Assembly (NCBI RefSeq): GCF_023380025.1
Contig: NZ_CP097253.1
Location: 1,860,001-1,924,000, forward strand
Direction: 5' to 3'
DNA length: 64,000 nt
Source: Sphingomonas glaciei
GTDB lineage: Bacteria > Pseudomonadota > Alphaproteobacteria > Sphingomonadales > Sphingomonadaceae
How positions within the stretch are numbered: position 1 is the first letter of the stretch; the number at the start of each line of letters is the position of its first letter. The translations under genes and the position numbers were made by a program. Positions 26,898 through 35,721 of the stretch are shown here, piece by piece. Under the pieces are notes generated by a model. That model did no database searches. It was not told the origin of the DNA and saw nothing but the letters and a program-made list of their open reading frames with translations.

Positions 26898-28481
26898 ATG
26901 GCCAGTGTAGCGCCAAAGAAGACACTGATTGGGCGAATGTTTGCCCGCAAGTCGATTGCCCAGGTCCAGCAGGAGTCCGCGTCGAGCGAGCTCAAGCGCA
27001 CGCTCGGCAAATGGAACCTGCTGCTGCTCGGCGTCGGCTGCATCATCGGCGCGGGCATCTTCGTCCGCACCGGTAGCGCCGCCGCGCTTCACGCCGGGCC
27101 GGCGGTGCTGCTGTCGTTCGTCGTCGCCGGCATCGTCTGCGCCTTCGCCGGCCTGTGCTACGCCGAACTGTCCTCCACCCTTCCGGTGTCGGGTTCCGCC
27201 TACACCTATGGCTACACCACGCTGGGTGAGTTCGTCGCCTGGATCATGGGCGCGCTGCTGCTGCTCGAATATGGCCTGGCGGCGTCGGTCGTCGCGGTCG
27301 GCTGGAGCGGTTACGTCGTCAGCCTCCTGGCTGACTTCGGCCTCGTCATTCCGCCGCAGTTCACCGGCCCCGCAGGCTATACGCTGATGCGCGATGGCGC
27401 GCCGGTGTTGGTCAACGGCGCCGAAGTAACCACCTTGTTCAACCTTCCCGCCTTCCTCATCTGTCTCGCGCTTGCCGCCCTGCTGGTGGTCGGCGTGTCG
27501 GAATCAGCCAAGGTCAACAACCTGATCGTGTTCATTAAGGTCAGCGTCCTTGCCGCCTTCATCGTGGTCGGCGGCGCGATCGTTCTGAGCAACCTGCCGG
27601 CGCTGATGGAAGCCAACTGGACCCCGTTCATTCCGGAGAACACTGGTCCGGGCGAGTTCGGCGTCGATGGCATCATGCGTGCCGCCTCCATCGTCTTCTT
27701 CGCCTACATCGGCTTCGAGGCGGTCTCGACCGCCGGCCAGGAAGCCAAGGATCCCAAGCGCGACATGCCGTTCGGGATCATCGGTTCGCTGATCGTCTGC
27801 ACCGTCATCTACATGCTGGTGGCGGCGATCATGACCCTGCTGGTGCCCTACAACACGCTGAACGTGCCCGACCCGGTCGCGGTCGTCGTCGATGCCTTCG
27901 GCCCGCAGTGGAGCTGGCTCGCCAAGATCATCAAGATCGGCGCGATCATCGGCCTGACGTCTGTGGTGCTGGTACTGATGTATGCCCAGACCCGCATCTT
28001 CTACACCATGGCCCGCGACGGCTTGCTGCCCAAGGTCTTCGCGCGGGTTCACCCGCGCTTCCAGACCCCGCACATCAACACCATCCTGGTCGGCCTCCTC
28101 ACCGCCGTCGCAGCCGGGTTCCTCGACATCAACGTGCTGGGTGACGCGACCTCGGTCGGCACGTTGGCAGCCTTTGCCATCGTCTGCCTGTCGGTGATTT
28201 ACCTACGCCGTTCGGCGCCCGACCTGCCGCGCGGGTTCAAGGTGCCGTTCTATCCGGTGCTGCCGATCCTCGGCATCCTGTCGTGCCTGTACCTGATCAC
28301 CACCGTGCCGGCGCACATCCTGATGTATTTCGGTATCTATATGGTGATCATGACCCTGCTCTACTTCGTGTACGGCATGAGCCATTCGGAGCTGGGCAAG
28401 GGCCACACGGTCACCGCCGATGGCGAGATGCCCTACTTCCCGGAGGATAATCCGGACGGTGGCACCGTCACCCGCGACTGA
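26898..28481 (+). CDS. APC family amino acid permease
   Basis: Inner-membrane amino-acid transporter, 527 residues, about 12 helices. The first helix has the APC hallmark GVGCIIGAGIFVRTG (about residue 50). Other family segments: LCYAELSSTLPVSGSAYTY, FFAYIGFEAVSTAGQEAKDP (helix 6) and RIFYTMARDGLLPKVFARVH (helix 8 loop). The pattern resembles cationic-amino-acid (CAT/YfnA-type) members, but the substrate is not decided by sequence. A strong terminator follows. Confidence 0.9.
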   Translation: MASVAPKKTLIGRMFARKSIAQVQQESASSELKRTLGKWNLLLLGVGCIIGAGIFVRTGSAAALHAGPAVLLSFVVAGIVCAFAGLCYAELSSTLPVSGSAYTYGYTTLGEFVAWIMGALLLLEYGLAASVVAVGWSGYVVSLLADFGLVIPPQFTGPAGYTLMRDGAPVLVNGAEVTTLFNLPAFLICLALAALLVVGVSESAKVNNLIVFIKVSVLAAFIVVGGAIVLSNLPALMEANWTPFIPENTGPGEFGVDGIMRAASIVFFAYIGFEAVSTAGQEAKDPKRDMPFGIIGSLIVCTVIYMLVAAIMTLLVPYNTLNVPDPVAVVVDAFGPQWSWLAKIIKIGAIIGLTSVVLVLMYAQTRIFYTMARDGLLPKVFARVHPRFQTPHINTILVGLLTAVAAGFLDINVLGDATSVGTLAAFAIVCLSVIYLRRSAPDLPRGFKVPFYPVLPILGILSCLYLITTVPAHILMYFGIYMVIMTLLYFVYGMSHSELGKGHTVTADGEMPYFPEDNPDGGTVTRD

Positions 28482-28500
28482 TCCTCACGGGCCTGACGCC

Positions 28501-28543
28501 AAAAAGAAAGGGCCGGCGCAGCGATGCACCGGCCCTTTCTTTA
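28501..28543. terminator. Terminator after the amino acid permease gene
   Basis: AAAGGGCCGG (28507-28516) pairs with CCGGCCCTTT (28529-28538) around a 12-base loop. An A-rich run precedes it and TTTCTTTA follows, so it can act in both directions. Confidence 0.8.
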
Positions 28544-28548
28544 TGTCC

Positions 28549-28625
28549 GTCGTCCCGGCGGAGGCCGGGACCTCAAGCGACTGAGGCGTCCAATCGAACG
28601 AGGTCCCGGCCTTCGCCGGGACGAC
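28549..28625. repeat. 77-bp inverted repeat between permease and kinase genes
   Basis: Arms of 26 bases (28549-28574 and 28600-28625) that match with one mismatch, core CCCGGC and GCCGGG, spacer 25 bases. It lies immediately downstream of the permease terminator and 7 bases from the kinase stop. Probably a dispersed palindromic element, of a type different from those in dnaE2. Confidence 0.75.
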
Positions 28626-28631
28626 GCATTT

Positions 28632-29624
28632 TCAGAGCAGGTCGCCGGCCAGCGCCTTGAGATCCTTTTCGGGCCGCGCGCCATAATGCTGGATCACCTC
28701 GGCCGCGGCGATGGCTCCGAGGCGGAGCGAGGCTTCGAGGCCGAGCCCGCGGGCCTGTCCAGCGAGGAAGCCGGCGGCGAACAGGTCGCCCGCACCGGTG
28801 GTGTCGACCAGCCGCTCGATCGGCTCGGCCGCGACCGAGGCGCGCTCCGACCCGGCGACGGCGACCGCGCCCTGCTCGCTGCGCGTTACCGCAAGCACCT
28901 GGACTTTGGCCGAAAGAGCGGCAAGGCCCGCCTCGAAGTCGCTCTCACCCGTCATCGCTGCCAGTTCGGCCTCGTTGGCGAAGAGAATATCGACCTTCTT
29001 CTCGTCGAGCAGGCGGTGGAAACCGTCGCGGTGGCGGTCGACGCAGAAGGTGTCGCTCAAGGTGAAGGCGACCTTGCGGCCGGCCTCGCGCGCCGCGGCG
29101 ATCGCGGCTTCCATCGCGGCCCGCGGCACTTCGGGGTCCCACAGATAGCCTTCGAGATAGAGGATCCCGGCGTCGCGCACGGCGCCCAAGTCGATGGCGT
29201 CGGGCGACAGCTGCTGCGCGGCGCCGAGGAAGGTGTTCATGGTCCGCTGCGCGTCGGCGGTGACCAGGATCAGGCAGCGCGCGGTGGCGCCGACATCGCT
29301 GCGGGCCGGGGTGTCGAAGTCGACGCCCAGGCTGCGGATATCGTGGCGGTAGATGGCGCCGAGCTGGTCGTCGGCAACCTGGCCGATGAAGGCGGTCTTG
29401 ATGCCCAACGCGGCGAGACCCGCGGCGGTGTTGCCGGCCGACCCGCCGCTCGCTTCGCGGCCCGGACCCATCAGGCCGTACAGCCGCTCGGCCTCGGCCT
29501 CGTCGATCAGCCGCATGCTCGCCTTGTCGAGGCCCTGCGCCTGCAGGAAGGCATCGTCGGCATCGGCGATCACATCGACGATGGCATTGCCGATGGCGAG
29601 CACGTCGTAGCGGGGAGCGGTCAT
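28632..29624 (-). CDS. PfkB family carbohydrate/adenosine kinase
   Basis: 330-residue ribokinase-fold kinase. N-terminal motif GGSAGNTAAGLAALG (about 60) and C-terminal TTGAGDLFAAGFLAG with the catalytic Asp and anion hole are intact. The start DVLAIGNAIVDVIADAD resembles adenosine kinase and related nucleoside/sugar kinases. Substrate is not certain; adenosine kinase is the common annotation for this subgroup. The frame continues to 29798 upstream, but 29624 is the first Met placed correctly before the beta strand. Confidence 0.85.
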   Translation of the reverse strand: MTAPRYDVLAIGNAIVDVIADADDAFLQAQGLDKASMRLIDEAEAERLYGLMGPGREASGGSAGNTAAGLAALGIKTAFIGQVADDQLGAIYRHDIRSLGVDFDTPARSDVGATARCLILVTADAQRTMNTFLGAAQQLSPDAIDLGAVRDAGILYLEGYLWDPEVPRAAMEAAIAAAREAGRKVAFTLSDTFCVDRHRDGFHRLLDEKKVDILFANEAELAAMTGESDFEAGLAALSAKVQVLAVTRSEQGAVAVAGSERASVAAEPIERLVDTTGAGDLFAAGFLAGQARGLGLEASLRLGAIAAAEVIQHYGARPEKDLKALAGDLL

Positions 29625-29743
29625 GGAATGTCCTGATAGTTGGGAAGTGGCGCGCGCCCTACCGCCATCCGGCCATTCAGGGAAGGTCAGGGTCGGCAAC
29701 GCCATGGATTGCCTCGCCCCACCGAGGATGACAAAGCCCCACC

Positions 29744-30103
29744 ATGCGTCGCCTGTTTCCGCTTGCCGCCCTGTTCGTTGCCGCCTGCGCCACCACACCC
29801 CGACCCACCCCAGCGCCGATACCCAGCGGGCCGGCGCCGGCGGAAGTGCGGACCAACCTCAGCGGCCTGTCCGAGGCCGAATTGCTGGCGCGGTTCGGCC
29901 CGGCGCCGTTCCGGGTGCGCGAGGGAAGCGGGCTCAAGCTGCAATGGCAGAACGCCGCCTGCGTCCTCGACACCTACCTCTACCCGCCGGCAAACGGAGC
30001 GGGCGCTGCGACGGTGCTCCACGCCGATGCGCGGCGACCGGGGACGGGCGAGACGGTGCCGGTCGAGGGGTGCGTGGTCAGCCTCGCTATTCTTCCCCGT
30101 TAG
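29744..30103 (+). CDS. Putative lipoprotein of unknown function
   Basis: 119 residues with a lipoprotein signal MRRLFPLAALFVAACATTP (lipobox VAAC). The mature part has a Pro-rich linker, then NLSGLSEAELLARFGPAPFRVREG, which resembles the SmpA/OmlA-like start 'L..L..E..l..rfG.P' of small outer-membrane lipoproteins, and two further Cys. The stop codon abuts a palindromic repeat. Confidence 0.75.
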   Translation: MRRLFPLAALFVAACATTPRPTPAPIPSGPAPAEVRTNLSGLSEAELLARFGPAPFRVREGSGLKLQWQNAACVLDTYLYPPANGAGAATVLHADARRPGTGETVPVEGCVVSLAILPR

Positions 30104-30182
30104 TCCTGAGCGGAGCGCCGCAGGCGCGTAGTCGAAGGGCGATTCCGGCAAGATCGACCGGTCCTTCGACTTCGCTCAGGAC
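30103..30182. repeat. Palindromic repeat overlapping the 3' end of queG
   Basis: GTCCTGAGCG (30103-30112) is inverted at CGCTCAGGAC (30173-30182), with inner GTCGAAGG / CCTTCGAC matches. It fills the gap between two convergent genes and matches the second palindrome inside dnaE2 (CTTCGCTCAGGACGAACG). The queG stop codon lies within it. Confidence 0.82.
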
Positions 30183-31234
30183 GAACGAGAGGTTTGGCCA
30201 AGGCGCGCAAACGCCCACTCCGCCGCTTCCGCCACCACCGGATCCTCGTTGCCGCACAGCGCTTCGACCCGCGCCGCCAGCGCCGCATCGCCGCTGTTGC
30301 CCGCCGCGATCAGGCAGTTGCGGAGGAAGCGCCCCACCCCGATCCGCTTGATCGGGCTGCCCGAGAACAGTTGGCGGAAGCTCGCATCGTCGAGCGCGAG
30401 CAGGTCGGCCAGCGCCGGAGCGACCAGTTCGGCGCGGGGCAGGAAGGCGCGGTTGGCCTGCGCCTGCTGCGCGAAGCGGTTCCACGGACAGGCGGCCAGG
30501 CAATCGTCGCAGCCGTAGATGCGATTGCCCATCGCCTCGCGAAACTTGAGCGGGATCGGGCCCGAATGCTCGATCGTCAGGTAGGAGATGCACCGCCGCG
30601 AATCGAGCCGCCGCGGCCCGTCGATCGCCCCGGTCGGGCAGGCCGCCATACACGCGCTGCAGCTGCCGCAATGGTCGCGGCCCGGCGGGTCGGGCTCCAG
30701 GTCCAGCTCGGTAAAGATGACGCCGAGGAACAGCCAGTTGCCATGGGTCCGCGACAGGAGGTTGGTGTGCTTACCCTGCCACCCGATCCCGGCTGCAGCC
30801 GACAGCGGCTTTTCCATCACCGGGGCGGTGTCGACGAACACCTTGAGCTCGCTCGGGACCGCTTCGACGATGAAGCGGGCAAGCGCCTTGAGCGCCTTCT
30901 TGACCGTCTTGTGATAGTCGGCGCCCTGGGCATAGACGCTGATCCGGCCGAGCGACGGCTCCGCTTCCAGCGCCCGCGGGTCGCCGTCGGGCGCATAGCT
31001 CATCGCCAGCGCGATCACGCTCTTCGCCTCGGGCCACAGCCCCTGCGGCGAAACCCGCTGCCCGGCGCGTTCTTCCATCCAGCCCATCGAGCCGTGGCGC
31101 CCCTCGGCCAGCCATTCGCGCAACCGCTCTGCCGCCTCCGGCACCGCATCGGCGCGGGCGAAGCCGCACGACACGAAACCCAGCCGCTCGGCCTCGGCGC
31201 GTATCCGTTCCTTAAGGCTTGCGGGTTCAAGCAC
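30176..31234 (-). CDS. queG: Epoxyqueuosine reductase
   Basis: Cobalamin-dependent iron-sulfur enzyme that makes queuosine from epoxyqueuosine in tRNA, in the cytosol. 352 residues, GTG start. Two 4Fe-4S motifs are complete: CGSCSACMAACPTGAI near residue 190 and CDDCLAACPWNRFA near 246. WQGKHTNLLSRTHGNWLFLG is another QueG block. The C terminus contains HEAT-like repeats. The last residues (SRSS) and the stop come from a palindromic repeat, so the original tail may be altered. Confidence 0.93.
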   Translation of the reverse strand: MLEPASLKERIRAEAERLGFVSCGFARADAVPEAAERLREWLAEGRHGSMGWMEERAGQRVSPQGLWPEAKSVIALAMSYAPDGDPRALEAEPSLGRISVYAQGADYHKTVKKALKALARFIVEAVPSELKVFVDTAPVMEKPLSAAAGIGWQGKHTNLLSRTHGNWLFLGVIFTELDLEPDPPGRDHCGSCSACMAACPTGAIDGPRRLDSRRCISYLTIEHSGPIPLKFREAMGNRIYGCDDCLAACPWNRFAQQAQANRAFLPRAELVAPALADLLALDDASFRQLFSGSPIKRIGVGRFLRNCLIAAGNSGDAALAARVEALCGNEDPVVAEAAEWAFARLGQTSRSS

Positions 31235-31274
31235 CGGCGCTCACTACAAGGGCACGTGCGGGGAGGCCAGTCGA

Positions 31275-32213
31275 GTGCAGCGTGAAGCAGAGGCCGCGGT
31301 CGAAGCGCGCGACCTCGTCAAGATTTTCGGGACCAAGCGCGCGGTCGACGGGGTTAGCCTGGAGGTGCCGAGGGGCAGCATCTTCGGCCTGCTCGGCCCC
31401 AATGGCGCGGGCAAGACCACCACGCTGCGCATGCTGCTGGGGATCATCGACCCCGATAGCGGCACGCGCTCGCTGCTCGGCCGTTCGGCTCCGCTGACCG
31501 CCGCCAACGAGGTCGGCTACCTGCCCGAAGAGCGCGGGCTCTACCCTTCGATGACCGCGCGCGAGGCGATCGCCTTCATGGGCGCGCTGCGCGGACTGCC
31601 GATCGCCGAAGGCCGCCGCCGCGCCACCGCCCTGCTCGCCGATCGCGGCCTGGCCGAGTGGGAGAAGAAGCCGATCCGCACCCTGTCCAAGGGCATGGCG
31701 CAGACCGTCCAGCTGCTAGGCACCCTCGTCCACAAGCCGCGCCTGATTGTGCTCGACGAGCCCTTCTCTGGGCTCGACGCGATCAACCAGGAGAAACTGG
31801 AAGCGCTGATTCGGGCCGAGGCCGAAGCCGGCGCGACGGTGATCTTCTCGACCCACGTCATCGCCCACGCCGAGCGCCTGTGCGAGCGGATCGCGATCAT
31901 CGCCGCGGGCAAGGTCGCGTTCGCGGGGGCGGTCGACGAAGCGCGCGACCGGCTGCGCCCGGTGGTCAGGCTACAGACCCGCGCCGGCGACGGAGCGTGG
32001 CGCGCCGCGCTTCCGGCCGGGGCACGGCAAGTCGGCCGCGAATGGCGCTTCGAGCTTCCCGAAGGCGGCCCCGAGCCGCTGCTGCGCGCGCTGATCGACG
32101 GCGGCGCCGGCATCGACACGCTTTCGATCGAGCGGCCCGGCCTGCACGATGCCTTCGTCGCCATCGCCGGGGCATCGGCCGCGGCCGAAATGGGCAAGGA
32201 AGTGCCGGCATGA
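31275..32213 (+). CDS. ABC transporter ATP-binding protein (NatA-like)
   Basis: ATPase of an ABC-2 export system. Walker A GPNGAGKTTTLRMLLG (about residue 40), signature LSKGMAQTVQLLGTL (a variant of LSGGQ), Walker B LIVLDEPFSGLD and switch His in FSTHVIAHAE. A C-terminal domain of about 90 residues follows. GTG start with GGGAGG 8 bases upstream. Its stop overlaps the permease start (ATGA). The nearest well-known relatives are the NatA subunits of sodium exporters; the substrate here is unknown. Confidence 0.88.
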   Translation: MQREAEAAVEARDLVKIFGTKRAVDGVSLEVPRGSIFGLLGPNGAGKTTTLRMLLGIIDPDSGTRSLLGRSAPLTAANEVGYLPEERGLYPSMTAREAIAFMGALRGLPIAEGRRRATALLADRGLAEWEKKPIRTLSKGMAQTVQLLGTLVHKPRLIVLDEPFSGLDAINQEKLEALIRAEAEAGATVIFSTHVIAHAERLCERIAIIAAGKVAFAGAVDEARDRLRPVVRLQTRAGDGAWRAALPAGARQVGREWRFELPEGGPEPLLRALIDGGAGIDTLSIERPGLHDAFVAIAGASAAAEMGKEVPA

Positions 32214-33424
32214 CCCGCCACCTCAACAAACTCGAGGCCGCGTTCGTGATCGCCCGCCGCGACTACACCGCGACGGTCTTCAGCCGCGCCTTCCTGTTCT
32301 TCCTATTGGGGCCGCTGTTTCCGATCCTGCTTGGTGTGCTGTTCGGCGGGATCGGCGCCAAGGTGGCGAGCGATTCAGAGCGCGTCCGGCTGGCGGTGAT
32401 CGCCGCACCGGCCGACTTCGCCCGCCTCGACCGAGCGCGCGGCGAACTCGCCGCCTTGCCCGGGGCGAGCCAGTTCCCGCTGCTGAAACCGATGCCGCGG
32501 GGCACGAACAACAGGAGCCTGCTCGCTGCCGAGGCTGAGCCGGTGATCGCCGTGCTCGACTATGAAGCCGGCATGGCCTCGCTGATGGGCAAGGTCGGTC
32601 CGGGCGACCCGCTGGTCGGGCAGGTGCGATTGATGGTCGACCGCGCCCGGGTCGGCTCCACCCCCATCCCCGAGATCGGCCTGATCCCCCTCCGGCAGAC
32701 CGCCGGCGCGACCCGCAACGCGCGCGAGATCACCGCCCGCGCCGGCCAGGCAATGCTGTTCCTCCTCACGCTGCTGCTGTCCGGAATGCTGCTGAGCCAG
32801 TTGATCGAGGAGAAATCGAACAAGGTGATCGAGGTGCTGGCGGCCGCCGTCCCGGTCGAATCGATCTTCATCGGCAAGCTGTTCGCGATGCTGGCGATGA
32901 GCCTGACCGGGATCGCGGTATGGATGACCGTCGCGATCAGCTTTCTGCTGCTGTTCGCACCCGGGCTGTTCGCGGTGCTTCCGGTGCCGGCGATCGGCTG
33001 GCCACTCTTCCTCCTGCTGGGCGCGCTCTATTACGGGATGAGCTACCTGTTGATCGGCGCCGCCTTCCTCGGGATCGGGGCGCAGGCCAGCACCGCGCGC
33101 GAGGTGCAGACGCTTTCGATGCCCGTCACCATGGGCCAGGTCGGGCTGCTGCTGCTGGCCAATTTCGCGATCAGCGATCCGCACGGCTCGGCGGGTATTG
33201 CCGCGGCGGCTTTCCCTCTGTCCTCGCCGTTCGCGATGATGGCCAGGGCTGCGCTCGACGGGTCGGTCCTTCCGCACGTCGCGGCCTTGCTGTGGCAGGG
33301 ACTGTGGGTTGCGCTGATGCTGAAGCTGGTCGCGGCCTGGTTCCGGCGCTCGGTCCTCAACAGCAGCGGACCGCGTCGACGCTGGTGGAGACGCGCCCGC
33401 AAGGTCGGCGAAGCGCTGCCTTAA
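32210..33424 (+). CDS. ABC-2 type permease (NatB-like)
   Basis: Membrane partner of the preceding ATPase, 404 residues. One N-terminal helix (FSRAFLFFLLGPLFPILLGV) and a large extracytoplasmic loop of about 150 residues precede a five- to six-helix C-terminal block starting AMLFLLTLLLSGMLLSQLI. EEKSNKVIEVLAAAVPVESI after the second helix is the hallmark of NatB/YhaP permeases. Translation coupled to the ATPase. It shares its TTAA stop with the convergent GGDEF gene. Confidence 0.88.
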   Translation: MTRHLNKLEAAFVIARRDYTATVFSRAFLFFLLGPLFPILLGVLFGGIGAKVASDSERVRLAVIAAPADFARLDRARGELAALPGASQFPLLKPMPRGTNNRSLLAAEAEPVIAVLDYEAGMASLMGKVGPGDPLVGQVRLMVDRARVGSTPIPEIGLIPLRQTAGATRNAREITARAGQAMLFLLTLLLSGMLLSQLIEEKSNKVIEVLAAAVPVESIFIGKLFAMLAMSLTGIAVWMTVAISFLLLFAPGLFAVLPVPAIGWPLFLLLGALYYGMSYLLIGAAFLGIGAQASTAREVQTLSMPVTMGQVGLLLLANFAISDPHGSAGIAAAAFPLSSPFAMMARAALDGSVLPHVAALLWQGLWVALMLKLVAAWFRRSVLNSSGPRRRWWRRARKVGEALP

Positions 33425-34002
33425 GCGGCGGCCTTCTGCTCGTACATTGCGCGGTCGGCGCGGACGAGCACGCTTTCGGGCGTGTCGTCGCCGCGGATCT
33501 CGGCAATCCCGATCGCCGCCGACAGCGGGATACACACTCCGCCGAAGCTGAAGTTGCTGCCGGCGATCCGGTCGGTCAGCCGGGTCGCGGTTTCGGTCGC
33601 CTGGTCGAGGTCGACCCGTTCCAGCAGCACCGCAAATTCGTCGCCGCCGAACCGCGCCACCGTGTCGCTCTGGCGCACCCCCCCGGTCAGCAGTTCGGCG
33701 ATGTGAATCAGCGCGGCATCGCCGGCATCGTGCCCGAAGCTGTCGTTGACGAACTTCATCCCGTCGACATCGACGAACAGCAGCGCCCCGACGTCGCCAT
33801 AGCGTTCGGTGCGGTCGATCAGATGCGCCAGTTGGCGCTCGAACCCGCGCCGGTTGGGCAGCGGGACAAGGGGGTCGTGGTGGGCCAGACGGTCGAGCTC
33901 ACCGACCTGCCGTTCGAGCTTGGCCACCGTCGCCCGCAGGCGTGCGATCTCCGCCCACATTACGGTGGGGTCATCGCTGTTAACCTCATTCCCCTCGTTC
34001 AT
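33421..34002 (-). CDS. Diguanylate cyclase (GGDEF domain)
   Basis: Makes cyclic di-GMP from two GTP. 193 residues: a short N-terminal helix likely to form a coiled coil (IARLRATVAKLERQVGEL), then a GGDEF domain with HDPLVPLPNRRGFERQL, DVDGMKFVNDSFGHDAGD and the active site VARFGGDEFAVLL. An RxxD inhibitory site (RQSD) lies five residues before GGDEF, so product inhibition is expected. No sensor domain or membrane helix is seen. Divergent from purE. Confidence 0.88.
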   Translation of the reverse strand: MNEGNEVNSDDPTVMWAEIARLRATVAKLERQVGELDRLAHHDPLVPLPNRRGFERQLAHLIDRTERYGDVGALLFVDVDGMKFVNDSFGHDAGDAALIHIAELLTGGVRQSDTVARFGGDEFAVLLERVDLDQATETATRLTDRIAGSNFSFGGVCIPLSAAIGIAEIRGDDTPESVLVRADRAMYEQKAAA

Positions 34003-34128
34003 GCCGTACAAACCATTCCGCTGGCGGTCCGACCGAGCATAACGCAGATCAACCTGTTTGGGGAGCGGGTGACATAAAGCTGGCGCGCCCTTAGGGAAGT
34101 GGCCGTTCGACCGGGGAGCGATGCACGA

Positions 34129-34602
34129 ATGGACGTCGGGATCATCATGGGCAGCCAGTCCGATTGGGAAACGATGCGACATGCCGCGTCGATCCTGGAG
34201 GAGCTTGGCATTCCCCATGAAGCAAAGGTCGTCTCGGCGCACCGCACCCCGCAGCGACTGTACGATTATGCGACAGGCGCAAAAGCGCGTGGATTGAAGG
34301 TGTTGATCGCCGGCGCGGGCGGCGCGGCACACCTCCCCGGCATGGCCGCGGCGATGACCCCGCTGCCGGTGCTCGGCGTACCGGTCGAGAGCAAGGCGCT
34401 GTCCGGGCTCGATAGCCTGCTGTCCATCGCCCAAATGCCCGGCGGCGTGCCCGTCGGCACGCTGGCGATCGGCAAGGCGGGGGCTATCAACGCCGGCCTG
34501 CTCGCCGCCGCGATCCTTGCCCTGTCGGACGAGGCGCTGGCCGGGCGGCTCGAGGCGTGGCGGTCGGCGCAGACCGATTCGGTCGCCGAGACTCCTGAAT
34601 GA
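34129..34602 (+). CDS. purE: N5-carboxyaminoimidazole ribonucleotide mutase
   Basis: Converts N5-CAIR to CAIR in purine synthesis. 157 residues beginning [16 protein letters not shown], the PurE substrate-binding motif; [15 protein letters not shown] and [17 protein letters not shown] are also typical. I chose the ATG at 34129 over the frame opening at 34099 because the family starts here and GGGGAG precedes it. The stop overlaps the purK start (ATGA). Confidence 0.95.
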   Translation: MDVGIIMGSQSDWETMRHAASILEELGIPHEAKVVSAHRTPQRLYDYATGAKARGLKVLIAGAGGAAHLPGMAAAMTPLPVLGVPVESKALSGLDSLLSIAQMPGGVPVGTLAIGKAGAINAGLLAAAILALSDEALAGRLEAWRSAQTDSVAETPE

Positions 34603-35654
34603 TCGCGCCTGGCGGGACGATCGGGATCATCGGCGGAGGCCAGCTCGGCCGGATGCTGGCGCTCGCCGCCGCGCCGCTCGGCTACAAGGTCCACGTGTTC
34701 GATCCACACGATCGGCCCTGCGCCGCCGACGTCGCCGCCGACTTCACCTGTGCCGAGTTCGACGATGTCGCCGCGCTCGAACGGTTCGCCGCGGCCTGCG
34801 ACGTCGTCACCTACGAATTCGAGAATCTGCCGGTGGGACCGTTGGCGACCATCGCCGGCAAGCTTCGCCCCGGCACCGCCAGCCTCGCTATCGCCCAGGA
34901 TCGCTGCGCCGAAAAGGCGTTCGTGGAGAGCGCCGGTGCACGGCCCGCGGCCTGGCGCCCGGTCGATGGCCCGGCCGACATCGACGCAGCGGTCGAGGCG
35001 CTCGGCCTGCCGCTGGTGCTAAAGACCCGCCGCGACGGCTATGACGGCAAGGGACAGGCCTGGCTGCGCACGGCGGACGACGTCGCGAACGCATGGGACG
35101 CGCTTGGTGGCCGCCCGCTGGTGGCCGAGCAAGCGATCCGGTTCGAGGCTGAATTCTCGGTCGTGCTGGCGCGCGGCGCCGACGGAGGCCTCGTTTTCTA
35201 CGATTCGACCCGCAACACCCACGAAGACGGCATCCTGCGGCGGTCGGAGCTGCCCGCGGGGGCGCTGATCGAAAGCCAGGTCGTGCAGGCGCGGCAGCAG
35301 GCCGGTGCGATCGCCGAGCGGCTCGGTCACGTCGGCGTCCTGACCGTCGAGTTCTTCGCCTGCGCCGACGGCCCGCTGGTCAACGAGATCGCGCCGCGTG
35401 TCCACAACAGCGGCCACTGGACGATCGAAGGCGCGGCCACCTCGCAGTTCGCGCAGCATATTCGCGCCATCGCCGGGCTTCCGCTCGGCAGCACCGCGCT
35501 GCGCAGCCCGCGGGTGGTGATGGACAATCTGATCGGCGACGAGATCGACGATTGGTCCGCGCTTGCCGCCGACCCGGCCGCCGCGCTGCACCTCTACGGC
35601 AAGGGCGCCGCCCGCCCGGGCCGCAAGATGGGCCACGTCACCCGCCTCGGCTGA
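34599..35654 (+). CDS. purK: N5-carboxyaminoimidazole ribonucleotide synthase
   Basis: ATP-grasp enzyme that carboxylates AIR with bicarbonate and ATP, delivering N5-CAIR to PurE. 351 residues. [19 protein letters not shown] at the N terminus, [17 protein letters not shown] for ATP binding near residue 140, and [18 protein letters not shown] near 265 are diagnostic. Translationally coupled to purE; a terminator follows. Confidence 0.95.
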   Translation: MIAPGGTIGIIGGGQLGRMLALAAAPLGYKVHVFDPHDRPCAADVAADFTCAEFDDVAALERFAAACDVVTYEFENLPVGPLATIAGKLRPGTASLAIAQDRCAEKAFVESAGARPAAWRPVDGPADIDAAVEALGLPLVLKTRRDGYDGKGQAWLRTADDVANAWDALGGRPLVAEQAIRFEAEFSVVLARGADGGLVFYDSTRNTHEDGILRRSELPAGALIESQVVQARQQAGAIAERLGHVGVLTVEFFACADGPLVNEIAPRVHNSGHWTIEGAATSQFAQHIRAIAGLPLGSTALRSPRVVMDNLIGDEIDDWSALAADPAAALHLYGKGAARPGRKMGHVTRLG

Positions 35655-35663
35655 AGCGCCACG

Positions 35664-35704
35664 AAAAAAAAGGCCCGGAGCATCGCTGCCCCGGGCCTGA
35701 TTTC
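35664..35704. terminator. Bidirectional terminator between purK and the M16 peptidase gene
   Basis: AGGCCCGG (35671-35678) pairs with CCGGGCCT (35691-35698), loop of 12 bases. An A7 run precedes it (a T-tract for the minus strand) and GATTTCGTT follows. It serves the convergent purK and M16 genes. Confidence 0.75.
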
Positions 35705-35721
35705 GTTGCTTGGCTTAAGCC

